Positions 37,711 through 48,849 of a DNA stretch of 64,000 nt are shown here, piece after piece; position 1 is the first letter of the stretch; each line of letters opens with the position of its first letter. The notes under the pieces are model-generated. The model was not told the origin of the DNA and ran no database searches. It was given only the letters and a program-made list of their open reading frames with translations. The stretch is from Microplitis mediator. Taxonomy: Eukaryota > Arthropoda > Insecta > Hymenoptera > Braconidae. The translations under genes were made by a program, and so were the position numbers. Where the stretch lies: positions 22,684,459 to 22,748,458 of the forward strand of contig NC_079969.1 in NCBI RefSeq assembly GCF_029852145.1. The letters are read 5' to 3'.

Positions 37711-38157
37711 ATTGAATGTCTCATCTGATATTCAATAGCATTATTAATAACAGTTTCATATATTTTAAGTTACTTTTAAGCTTTCAAATTCAAGGAACCT
37801 CAGAAAGTTTAGAAACAATAATAATAATTTTGAAATTTATATATCGATGACTAAGACGATAATTATAAATACACTTGTCAGAGATTAAAAATGGTTTTTT
37901 ATTTTCATTCCAATTATTACCCGTCAAAAAATTTTTTCTAAAATTTAATACAGAAAATAATCTTTTAAAAAAAGACATTAAATTGCAAAAATAAAAAAAT
38001 TCATATTCAGATCCTGCAGGTGATCTAGTGGATTATCTGCATTACTCTGACTAATTATTTATTTTATTGAAGAAGAATTGCAGTGACTGCTCCAAACATA
38101 CTTATGTGAGTGAGTATATACTGTAATTAATACTCATATATTTAAATCTATAAATTA

Positions 38158-38934
38158 GGGTGGTCGTTGAAAATTGAATTTTCTCAGGCACCATATAAAA
38201 AGCTTCTTTTTAGTGAAAAAATACCTGGGGAATTTGGTTTTTTTGTTTTAAGTAAAAAGAACACGTGCCTTAGGACGATCAAAGTTCATTTTTCGATACA
38301 ATCGCGGTTTTTTTTAAATATCTCATGAAATATGCAGATTAAAGGAAAAAATCATAGGAACAATTTTGTAGGAAATTAAATTCTTGACAAAAAAGGTCAC
38401 ATTCATTTTTTTTATAAAATGTGTATTTATGAAGATATTTTTAAAAAACTTTTTTAGATCTTATTAATTGAGCATTTTAAGGATTACGAATGTTAAAAAT
38501 AACGTTTCTTCTTATATATAGACAAATTCGTAACTCGTAATATATTAATCATTAATGCTTGTTGTAGTTTCTATATATTTAGAAAAATGTTATTGTCAAA
38601 ATTTGTAATCCTTAAAACGCTCAATTAATAAGATCTAAAAAAGTTTTTTAAAAATATCTTCATAAATACACATTTTATAAAAAAAATGAATGTGACCTTT
38701 TTTGTCAAGAATTTAATTTCCTACAAAATTGTTCCTATGATTTTTTCCTTTAATCTGCATATTTCATGAGATATTTAAAAAAAACCGCGAATGTATCGAA
38801 AAATGAACTTTGATCGTCCTGCAGCACGTGTTCTTTTTACTTAAGAAGAAAAAACCTAATTCCCCACGTATTTTTTCATTAAAAAGAAGCTTTTTATGGG
38901 GCGCCTGAGAAAATTTAATTTTTAACGACCACTC
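38158..38934. mobile_element. 777-bp foldback element
   Basis: GGGTGGTCGTTGAAAATTGA and the inverse TTTTTAACGACCACTC are flanked by TA. The arms pair almost end to end around a centre near 38545 (e.g. TTTGTAGGAAATTAAATTC against GAATTTAATTTCCTACAAA). It lies between the DUF4803-like and CP2-like genes, the rest of that spacer (37711-39156) being empty. Confidence 0.8.
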
Positions 38935-39156
38935 TAATATAAATACTATACACTAGAAATTGTTTTTCTAATGTTTATATTTGATTAGTGATTGAAAGGA
39001 TCAATTAGCAAACTCTAGAATAAAATTATAAATATTTTATTCAAACATATATCTAATTTCATTAATAAATTACGTACATATAATCACAAACGTATTTTTA
39101 AATTCTTTATCAACTTATATAAAATGGATTTTTTCAAAATAAAATTTGAATGCAGC

Positions 39157-41606
39157 TCACCCACAATATGGCTTGAATCGTAATTCAAACATTCCTGGTT
39201 TACGAGCTAAAAAATTAAAATGATACGGATTATTTTTACGAAAATTAATGTGGTTTCAAAAAAAAAAAAAAAAAAAAAAAACATGAATATATTTTACCTG
39301 ACGTTAATTGAATCAAATATTCCGTATTATTTTTAACTCGATTTAGTAAATCATCATCAAGTACAATGTGAATCCCAAGAGTTTCGATAAGCTTTGTCGA
39401 GTGTATGTTATTTTGTGGCAGATCAAATTTAGCAGTAAGTTGTTTAATCAATTCCTCAACAGTTACTTTTCTCAGGGATATAACTTTCCAAGTGTAATGT
39501 TCGTTTTCGTTATTTTCTAACGCACAGTAAATTGTTAATTTAACTTTTAAGGCATAGTATAAACGAATTCCATCATTTCTGCCGCAAATAGATGTCAAAT
39601 CTTTTTTTGAAAAACTTGTTATATCTTCGAATGAAAATCCAGAAAGTTGATGCCAAAGATGTCCAAAACTGTTTCTATGAATCCAGTATAATAACTGAAT
39701 AGCGTCATAAATGTGAGGACCATCTATAGGCCCACATTCTCGGATAAACTTATTTCGAGAACAACAAAAAATATCTGAGGTAAAGAGATTTGGAAAGGTC
39801 GCTCCATAATGCTGAAGTCCTCGGGAGTGAAGCCAGGTACAAAGTTGAGCTATCCAAATATGCTCAAAGGGCAGCATTGGGTTACTAGAGTTTGCAAGAC
39901 TTGGTATTGAACTTAAAATAATTTAATTGTTGGTATTATTATTTTTTTTTCAAATAAAATGGTTGGTAGATTTTACTGCTTAGGAGGCCAGAGCCATTGT
40001 TCAAAAGACATTCGTTCGATGCTAAATATTCGATTTGCGACAAGTTGTAGGCAGGTACCTGAAGGTCGGATCGTTTTTCGCGGAACGAAAATAAGAAAAA
40101 AGAAATGAAAAGTAAAAACTCTACTGGATCTAGATTTCGGAAATGTTTCGCACGTCACCCAAAAATGACAGGCCGGCCCCAACTACCCCTTAAGTCGCCT
40201 TTAGACACAAATTTCATAAATTCGATTTTCGTTGCGTGAAAAACGATCCGATCTTCAGGTGCATGAGTAGACAATTTTGGTGAAAAAAAATATAGATGAA
40301 TAAACTATGCTCTGTAAAAATGAATTAGTGAAATACACTACAAATCAGTGAGTAGTCAGTGTTTCTACGGATATAAGTATACCATTATTTGGACCAGTGA
40401 TATACTTATAGGTGGTTTCCAGTGCATATTTACTGATTCGCAGTGAAATTCACTAATTAATTTTTAGAGAGTGAGTATAAAACTTGACCCGAATATTTTG
40501 GATCGACGAATGTCTTTTGGACAAAGGCTCTGGCCATCACTGCGTAAATAAGGAAAAGTAGGCTTACTGTGAGCTGCTTGAGAGTAAAGTACTTAATTTT
40601 CCCGATGCCAGTAAACCTTGTGGTTTAGCTTCTTTTTGATTAGTATCGTCTTCTGGTAAATCAGCGCATGTAAATTGTGAAGCTGATAGAGCGTTCTCAA
40701 ATACACTTTCATTCATACTGTGGTTTAAACTGATGAGAATCAAAAAATTTAATGTATTAATAGTAAATAATTATCGATCTATTTTAATAAGAATGGGTAC
40801 TGCGATATTATTTTTTACTTGAATAAAATATTGTAAAATTTTTGCACGACGAACAAAATAAGTGAGATTTTAATTATTTAGTGGGGAAAAATTTTAATTC
40901 AAAATTTTGATTTTAAAAAATTTTTTTTCGGTGACTTTTAAAAAGTAAAAATCAAAAATTTTAGATTTAGAGATCTACATAAATTTTATGAGATTTAATT
41001 AAATTTATTTAATTAATTACTTGCAATCATATCATAAAATTAAAATTATATGTAATTTAGTTTCTACAGTCTCCAGAGATTTTGAATAAAAAAATTCAAA
41101 ATTATTTCTTGGCTATTTTTTTTTTTATAATTTCCCAAATTATTTATAAATGTCTCGTAGTCACGGAATTTTTTTAATTATTTTAATTTTTTTTCTTTTA
41201 ATAAAATTTATTTATTAGTAATTTTGCGTAGATAATTTATGTAACTAAGCGAATAAAAATGAACATACCTCATATTTTGAAAAGGAGTAATGAAACCGAC
41301 TTCTTTTTGTGAATTTTCTTCCTTATTTTCCGAATTCTGCATCATTAAATTATTATTGCTTTGATTTATTATTTTTAACTGCCGGTTGTAACTCAAAAAC
41401 TTAGCGCGTAATAATTTGATACTAATTCTACGACTATCAACATTCACTGTATTTTTTTTTAAAGTAATATATTGACTTGATTCAATTGAATCAATCCATT
41501 TATTTAATATATCTTTTAAATAATTATAAATTTTCCGCCAGTTTTGCTTTAAGGATTCGGAAAAATAACCGCACCAACTAATTGTTGAAAATCGACTACT
41601 TGGCAT
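39157..41606 (-). CDS. CP2 (gemini/TFCP2)-like protein with SAM-like repeats, no DNA-binding domain
   Basis: Four exons: 41606-41269, 40729-40568, 39911-39298, 39206-39157, in phase (2, 2, 1), giving 387 residues. Residues about 236-282 match the SAM-like oligomerisation domain of TFCP2/gemini (WIHRNSF, then DLTSICGRNDGIRLYYALK). Residues about 185-230 look like a second, more diverged copy (WLHSRGLQHY, ECGPIDGPHIYDAI). Residues 283-385 resemble the ubiquitin-like C-terminal domain of CP2 factors (LTIYCALE, then LGIHIVLDDDLLN). The CP2 DNA-binding domain, about 200 residues in relatives, is absent: the N-terminal 165 residues are polar and unrecognised. ATG 41606 follows a stop-free leader TTGACC; no further coding upstream was seen. 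The protein may act as a partner or competitor of full-length CP2 factors (inference). Confidence 0.75.
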
Positions 41607-42692
41607 GGTCAAGTATGACCATCGAGAAGTTTCGATGGTATCTCACAGTACGAGGAAAGAGAAGGATTTGCTAATTTGTATTTCTGATTGGTCGATGACT
41701 AAAATACACAGGCTCAAAGCCATGGGGTATGGGAGCATACGTCATTGCTTGCATTTGGGTACACCATATTTCATACCTACTTAAGTTTTATATTTTACTA
41801 TCAGTAAATCCGTCTACCTGGATTTTATTTGTTTCTTTTTTTCTTATTACTGTTTTACATTCATAAACTTAAACCTAAGGGTAATGCCATTCACTTTGAA
41901 TACTGCTGCAAAGAATAAGAATTTTTTCTGAATTTAAAAATATATTTTTAGATTTATGTTAAATATATTGCTTAGATTTTTCAAATTTTTTTAAATTTGT
42001 GATAAAGAGAACTGAAAATTTGATATATTTTTCATTTAAATGTTGAAAATTATTTAAATTTCAAGAAAAAAATCCGAAAAACGGTTGACCACGAAGGCTA
42101 ACCCCGAAACTTCTCGCTGTTCTGAGTTCTCTGAGCTCGAAAACGTTACTATTGATAAACTTTTGAGCTCTTAGAGTTCGAACAGTTGGATAAAAAAAAG
42201 CATCCATTTCGCTGAAGAAAACCAATTTTTGTCCGACGATATCTTTGGAACCAATCGACTGCTTTCCTCGGCTTCACGGCAATCGAAAGAGTTTGTTCCG
42301 ACTTAGATTTGCCAAACTCAATTCCCTTCTTTTGGAAATTTTCGATTTTCATAGCAAGAAGTTAAAAATAGCTGTTACAGATCGCGAATGCCGGACCAAT
42401 TGGCATGAAATTTATCGTAAAAAGTGCAAGTCAAAATCTGAAGAATGGTTGACCATTTAAAAGCCTATAAACTTTTCGCGATCTTCGAGCTTTTCAGACT
42501 CGAACGCAGAACTAGAAATATCATTTTAAGATACTCGAGTTAATAAACGACCAGAAAATCCAACAATATTTGTAACTTGAAAAACTTTTTCGATCGTGAC
42601 GAAACACACTTTTGAATTTGCCGATTTGTTTAGAGAATATAGTTGAAGGAAGCTTAATAAAAATAGTAATTTTTGTTGTATAGCTGCTCGAA

Positions 42693-43445
42693 CACTGACA
42701 GAAAAACTATCTTGATTCAAGAAAAATTTTTTCTTCAAAATGTGGTTCTTGTTTTAAAATTTTTAATTGTTTTAATTCAAGAAATAAGTCCTTGAACCAA
42801 AAAATTGAAATTCTCGGATAGAGAAAAAAAATTCTTTGTTTGAGAATTTGATTTTTCGATGAAGCCTTTTTTGTTTTGAAACAAAATTCTGACATATTTC
42901 GTTCAAGAATTTCTTGCTCTTGGATTAAGATAGGCAAAATCTAGATTTAAGACATTACCGACTCGTTTCGAGAATGGCGCGGTTTTTAAATCAATATATC
43001 AATTTACTCAGCTTGAAAAAAAACTTTTTTTTTTATTTTAAAAATAAAAAGTTTTAAAGTGATTTTTTAGGACTACATTCATTTACTTCAGATATGTTAA
43101 AGTAGAAATTTATTTTAAAAAAAATTTTTTTTTTCATTACTTTAAAAACATCTTCTATCAAGGAATTATTACTTGAACCAAAAATTTAAAGTTCTTAAAA
43201 TAATAATACGACATTTTTAGTTGAAGACAAATGGTCTTGCTTGAAGAATTCGATAGTATCGATTGAAGATAATATAGTTTCGGGTCAAGACACGAGAGTT
43301 ATCCATCGAAGATACAAAATCTATAGAGCCCAGAAAATCTAAATCAAGACAAGAATTTCTTGAAGCAAGACAATTGCTTTTCTTCAGAAATAAATTCTTG
43401 GCTCAAGAAAATATTTCTTGAGTCAATATAAATTTTCTATCAGTG
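42693..43445. mobile_element. CACTGACAGAAAAACT MITE
   Basis: Left end CACTGACAGAAAAACTATC and right end inverse TTTTCTATCAGTG; interior rich in TTCAAGAAA/TTTCTTGAA motifs. About 753 bp. Confidence 0.65.
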
Positions 43446-43454
43446 AATAAATAA

Positions 43455-43504
43455 CCCGATGAAAAAAGATTTTATACAATTGTATAAAATCTTTTTTCAT
43501 CGGG
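43455..43504. repeat. Perfect 50-bp palindrome
   Basis: CCCGATGAAAAAAGATTTTA and onward to the centre CAATTG, then exact inverse to ATCGGG. Both 25-base halves match with no mismatch and no spacer. Confidence 0.9.
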
Positions 43505-44348
43505 AAACCGATTCTGATACGACATTAAATCTTGAATCTTAGATCTGATTTAATTTTGAGACAGATCCGTTTATTGATGCCAACAAATTTTTGATTGGTA
43601 TATAATTTAAAATGATCGTCAAAAATAAAAAAATAATTTTATATATTAATGTACTCATTAAATATATTCGACTCTGATTGAAGTTTCAAGTTATTTAAAA
43701 ATAGCGCGAAAAAATTCATATTTTTAATAACTGACCTAATTTGTATTCAAATTATCATATAACCGAATTTAAATGGACATTCACAAACAGTTTTATTGTT
43801 ATGTCGCAGTTCAAAGTTACTATCTATAGATCCTGTAAAAAAAATACAAAAAAAAAATCTCCAAACAAATCTAAAATTGAGGCGTTATTTCGCGCTTATC
43901 TGGTTGTTACTAAATCTAATTGTCCGGAAAAAAAATAAAGTATTTTGTTTCAAAATTTGAAAAAAATATGATTTGCTTTTATCTATCTATTCTCAGCTAT
44001 CGTAAATTATATTTCAAATTTCATTAAGTTTTTTTTATCATTGAAATAATCAATTTAGTTAATATAAGGTATTACCAATAATTAATTAATTTAATTTATG
44101 AATTACCAATTATAACTGATTAGTAATTCGAGAGGAATACTGATAATGACAACCAATAGAATTTTGTCATTGAAATACATACAAACAGAGGGGAAGTAAA
44201 ACAACAATTTAATGCTTGAGGACGTAAGAATCAAGGTTATTCTATTGTAGCCTGTGACTTCTGTCTAATTACAAGTTATTCCAAATAGCTAGTTAGGAGG
44301 AACATCATCGTCTAATTAAAACTGTTGATAAATTTTAAAGCGACGAAT

Positions 44349-47300
44349 ATGGCCGTGAAACAAAGTGCACAAGAGGTGAGTTGTTAACAGTATTTAGATA
44401 CTACAGTAGTAAACTAAAATATTTTTTAAAAAATGTTTAATAATAAAAAAGATTGCGAGACCTGTTTACGAAAATGGAGTTTGGAAAGGACCGAAAATTA
44501 ATTTACCTGAGGGATACTTTAGAATAGGAGAAAGAGTTTACAGTCAATTTAAAAAATATCCAGCTTTCGTAGGACAGGTATTTTATTTGAATAAAACTAG
44601 ATTGTAAATACGATTTATAATTTTATTTTTAAAATATTGCAATTGTGTTGATGGTTCAGATTGATAGTGCAACCGGAAAAAAAGATACGTACAATTGTAT
44701 GGGCATGAGAAGTATAAAGTGCGCAGTATGGCTAAAAAAACAGGGCATAAGTCGTGGAGATGTCGTTGGTCTGTGTTCAAAAAATCATTCGGACGTTTGT
44801 ATGCCGCTTTTTGCTTCTTTCTATTTAGGAGCTATTTTCAATCCTTGGTGGCATACTTACTTAGATCAAGGTATTGATCTTAAAATATAATGACTGTAAA
44901 AGTAATGACTGAGATTTAACTCATGTTATGTTGATTCCATAGAACTGGTGGCGTATTTTATAAACACAACAAAGCCAAAAGTCTTATTTGTTGACGAAGA
45001 CAATGCGGAAATAATCATCAAGGCAATGAATAAAATTGATTATTCATTTCCTGTAGTTATTTTTGGAGAAAAAACTGGGTTACTATCTTTCAAAGACATT
45101 TTGCAAGCTGTAAATGATGATGAGGTTATCAAATTCGAATGCACTAAAATAGAAGCTGATGAACCAGCGTTAATAATGTGTACTTCCGGAACGACAAGCT
45201 TTCCAAAGGAAGCCTTACATTCTTACCAATCATTTGCTAATATGATAAGTCATTACACGACTAAATCTGCATCGAAAATATTCCTCGGGTTATACGGAAT
45301 CTGTTGGATATCTGCATTATCGACAGTCTTCCGGTCAATTTTATGCAGAGCTACTATGATTGTTTCGCATAATTTAAAAGACGAAGAAATTTGTTGGTTA
45401 GCAGAAAAATATAAGGTTATTAGTTTATTATTTTAAAAAATTTATGACGGAATGGGAAACTTAAGCGAAAATGATTTTGCTGCAGGTAACCCACATATGG
45501 ATAGGAACACCAGCAGTTAATAGGTTAAGTAAAATAAAATGCAAATATGATGTTTCATTAGTCGAGAGGGTAACCTATAGTGGCGCAGCCACTCATAAAG
45601 AGGTCATTGAATCTTTTCATAGTTTATTTAAAAACGCAGATATTTATGTTCGTTATGGTATTTATTATTTTTTTATTTCTCAGCTTTCTATTTTGTCACA
45701 ATACAGTGGAAGCTCTCTAACTTTGATAGCGATGGAATCAAAATGACAGAATGTCTAGCAGTAGACCTATACAATTCTACTATTTTTGTAAGAAATTTGT
45801 GAGAATTCAAAGTTATAGAGTCTAAAAATTAGAGAGATTCTACTGTAATATAATAAATTATATTTTTTCAATTAAATACTCGGGAAAAATTATATATACA
45901 TAATTATATCTGAATGCCCGGGTCGAAATATCTAGCTTCAATCCAGCCTCACTGAGTAAAAAAAGCATTTTGAGCCTCAAATGATTCTCAAAGATCCTAA
46001 AGAAGCCCCGATGAGCCTCAAATAAACCTACTACTCGGCTATGTAGGGGAGGGTGGGGCAGAGCGGCCCCCCTAAAATTTTGATCAAAAAAAAAATTTTT
46101 TTTTTTTCGACTAATTACTATAAATCCGATATGTTTGCGCATTTTTACCCCTACGCATGACATTTGGGGCAAAATGGACAAGCCCAAAATTTTGAAAAAG
46201 TGATTTTTTCATATTTTTATCGTCAAATTAAAAAAAAATTATTATAATTCCACATTTCTAGCTCTACGCATAACACCTGGGGCAAAATGGACCAGCCGAA
46301 ACTTCCGAAAAAATTATTTTTTCATATTTTTCGGCCGTTTCTCTATGTAAGAGGCAAATTTGGTCACTAACAATTTATAAAAATTCAATTTTTTTTTTTA
46401 GTTGATAAATTTTTGAAATAAAGTAAAACTATAGAATTGATGTTTTTTTTATTAAATAACAATTATTAATTAAGGTAATCGAGAGTGAACGATTTATTAC
46501 ACTTTAAAAAATTTTTTTCGAGTAATATAAAACCAAAAATAGTTGTCAAGAGAAAGAAATACATTCTTAATGATGAAAACAATTTAAACGAAAAAAAAAA
46601 TTTTTTTATTACTTTTTGGAGAGGGGCCGCTCTGCTCCACAAAAAAAAAATTTTTTTTTCAGAATTTTGGCAAAATGTCCATAAATTTGTTCGAAATAGG
46701 ACAAAAAAAAAGTGATATTATGCTTGAAAGCCACAAAAAATAATAATTGGCTTAGGGGGGCCGCTCTGCCCCACCCTCCCCTAATTTAAATTCGATTAGT
46801 ATTATTTGAGGCTCCTTGATCAACATTTGAGGCTCATTGATGCTTTTTGAACATCATTTGAGGCTCAAAATGCTTTTTTTACTCAGTGAGGCTGGATTGA
46901 GGCTTACTTGGGTTCGATGAGGTTAGGTATTGTGACCCGGGATGGTTATTTATAATTATATCTTGATATAATTAGATATGATTGTATCTGCTTGCATACA
47001 TTTTTTTTCCTGGATGATAAAAAAATAGGCGGGACTGAATTCGGACCAGTGATAGTAGGAAAAGTTACTTCTGATAAAGTAACTTCATGTGGGAAAGTAT
47101 TTTTCAATACAGAAGTAAAAGTAGTCGATCCAGACAGTGGAAAAATTCTTGGACCAAACGAAAATGGAGAGCTGTACTGCCGAACTCCAATGTTAATAAC
47201 TCGTTATTGGAATAATCTAACAGTCACTGAAGAAACTATTGATTCAGAGGGTAAATTGTACACAATTGTTGATCAAATTAATAACTATCCCAAATCGAAT

Positions 47301-47836
47301 CTTCTTTATGTTTCGATAATTTTGATGTTTGTTTTAGGATGGTATCACACTGGAGATTTGGGATATTATGACATAGATGGTAATTTCTTCATTGTCGATA
47401 GAATAAAAGAATTGATAAGAAATTACCTTCATTACATACCACCGGTAATCATCGAAAGTGTCGTTCAAGATCTACCGGGAGTCGCAGAAGTAGCCGTAGT
47501 CGCTAAACCAAGCTTCGAATATAATGAACTTCCGATTGCATTTATCACTAAAGTTTTCGGAATGCAAGTCAGTTTCACTAAATGTTCATATCATACAATT
47601 GAATACATTGTTTTGTTTCTTAATTTACTGATGAGTGGGCTTTGTTTCAGGTTACTGAGGCCGAAATTGATGAAGCTTTAGAGAAGAAACTGTTCGATAG
47701 ATTAAAACTTAAAGTTGACATTTGTTTTTTGGAAAAAATGCCTTATACAAGTTCTAAAAAAATAGATAGGAAAAAACTTCGCGTTATTGCGAATGCTTTA
47801 GCTTTGGCTGAAGAATCGAAGAGCTGTTATAGCTAA
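44349..47836 (+). CDS. Luciferase/4CL-like acyl-CoA synthetase with degenerate motifs
   Basis: Eight exons: 44349-44375, 44452-44577, 44660-44870, 44943-45415, 45486-45657, 47029-47250, 47338-47567, 47651-47836, in phase, giving 548 residues, the usual size of the ANL adenylating family. Such enzymes adenylate a carboxylic acid and pass it to CoA, often in peroxisomes. Motifs present: YGGTE (336-340), WYHTGDLG (412-419, catalytic D417), DRIKEL, and SKKIDRK with the A10 lysine at K524. The phosphate loop at 201-212 reads CTSGTTSFPKEA: the usual TG-PKG glycines are Ser and Glu. The hinge glycine after DRIKELI and the glycine before K524 are also replaced. The C terminus (CYS) lacks a clear SKL-type peroxisomal signal. 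Intron 5 (1.37 kb) is occupied by nested MITEs. Activity may be impaired; AATAAA lies at 48041-48046. Confidence 0.85.
45912..46943. mobile_element. GAGGCTCA-family MITE interrupted by a 736-bp element
   Basis: ATCCAGCCTCACTGAGTAAAA and its inverse (about 46860-46895), with outer CCCGGGTC/GACCCGGG, frame the element in intron 5 of the ACS gene. The TA-flanked 736-bp element (46046-46781) has inserted into it. Confidence 0.7.
46046..46781. mobile_element. 736-bp GGGGAGGGTGGGGCAGAGCGG element, copy 1
   Basis: TIRs GGGGAGGGTGGGGCAGAGCG and inverse CGCTCTGCCCCACCCTCCCC, flanked by TA at 46044-46045 and 46782-46783. No transposase. Copy 2 is at 61886. Confidence 0.85.
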
Positions 47837-47949
47837 AAGACGCTCGGGTGTAATGGAGTACCCTAAATTCATTATTTCGAAGTGATTTTAAACTATTACA
47901 GTTGTTTTCAAACAAACTGAAAAGCCTGGAAATTATTTTCGTTTTTTTT

Positions 47950-48560
47950 TTTCTTTGACGCTGTTATATATTCAGTCTCTAACATTTTTTACTAAAATTG
48001 ACACGTGAATTTATATAAAATATTCATTTACTGTTGTTAAAATAAAAACAATAATTTTTTTGGCGCTACGACTTTTTAAAGATATTTTGTAGGACGTCGG
48101 CTTTTTTAGCTTTTAGAGCTCTCAGAAAGTTATGGTTTGCATTGAGCTATGAAAATTAAAAAAATCTAATAGTATATTACATACCTAGGCCAGTAAAATA
48201 AGAAAAGTCTCAGAGCACATGTAATTGTTAGCCGAGGCGAAGCCGAGGCTTACAAACATGTGGTCTGAGGCTTTCTTTTTTACTGGCCAAGGTGCGTATA
48301 CTATTTTTCTGCTCGACGAAGCCGGAAAGTTGCAACTTCGTTCAGGGCAGCGGCCCGAAAGTTGCTACTTTCCGGCCGGAGGGCAGAAAAATAATTAAAA
48401 AACAAGCGATTCCTATAGTATATTACACACCTAGGGCAGTAAAGTAAGAAATGTATCAGATCACATGTTTGTGTCGGCTTCGCCTCGGCCAACAATTACA
48501 TGTGATCTGAGACATTTCTTACTTTACTGCCCTGGGTGTGTAATATACTATTTACGATTA
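47950..48560. repeat. Palindromic elements after the ACS gene
   Basis: Two hairpins: about 48171-48305 and 48414-48553. The second is a near-perfect palindrome opening GTATATTACACACCTAGGGC, with GGCTTCGCCTCGGCC at its centre. Similar half-sequence at 29.70-29.78 kb. A CCGGAAAGTTGC inverted pair (about 48331-48380) lies between. Confidence 0.7.
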
Positions 48561-48849
48561 TTTTTGAGAACGCATAGCTTCGGATAGAAATAAATTAACT
48601 CTAGTCGTAATAAATGAATTTATAAACGCTAGAGTAACTTAAAAATTTACAGCCACCACATAATAGTTATACTTTTTTTTTATTATGATAATTTTTTTTT
48701 TTTGCATACAAGTATAGCTTAAAATTCTAATATTATCTTTCGTTTTCATACAAAATATTTAAAAAATCAAAAATTTATAAAATCATATTACTTTGTCAGC
48801 ATTTTATAAATTTATCATTGTATATTAAAACAATTAATATTATTTAAAA

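Larger units (their letters stand above)
41607..44348. other. Spacer between divergent CP2-like and ACS genes
   Basis: No gene seen. The two genes are transcribed away from each other. Contents: a repeat at 42190-42370 sharing blocks with 60990-61215 in opposite orientation, a TIR element (42693-43445), and a perfect palindrome (43455-43504). Confidence 0.5.

Noticed and set aside
43741..43938. 65-residue Lys-rich plus-strand frame
   Set aside because: No splice context, no motif, composition of AT-rich spacer.
46485..46715. Frame inside the 736-bp element, with a counterpart on the other strand in copy 2 (62302-62703)
   Set aside because: Low complexity, Lys/Phe-rich, opens from poly-A/T tracts and is not a transposase.
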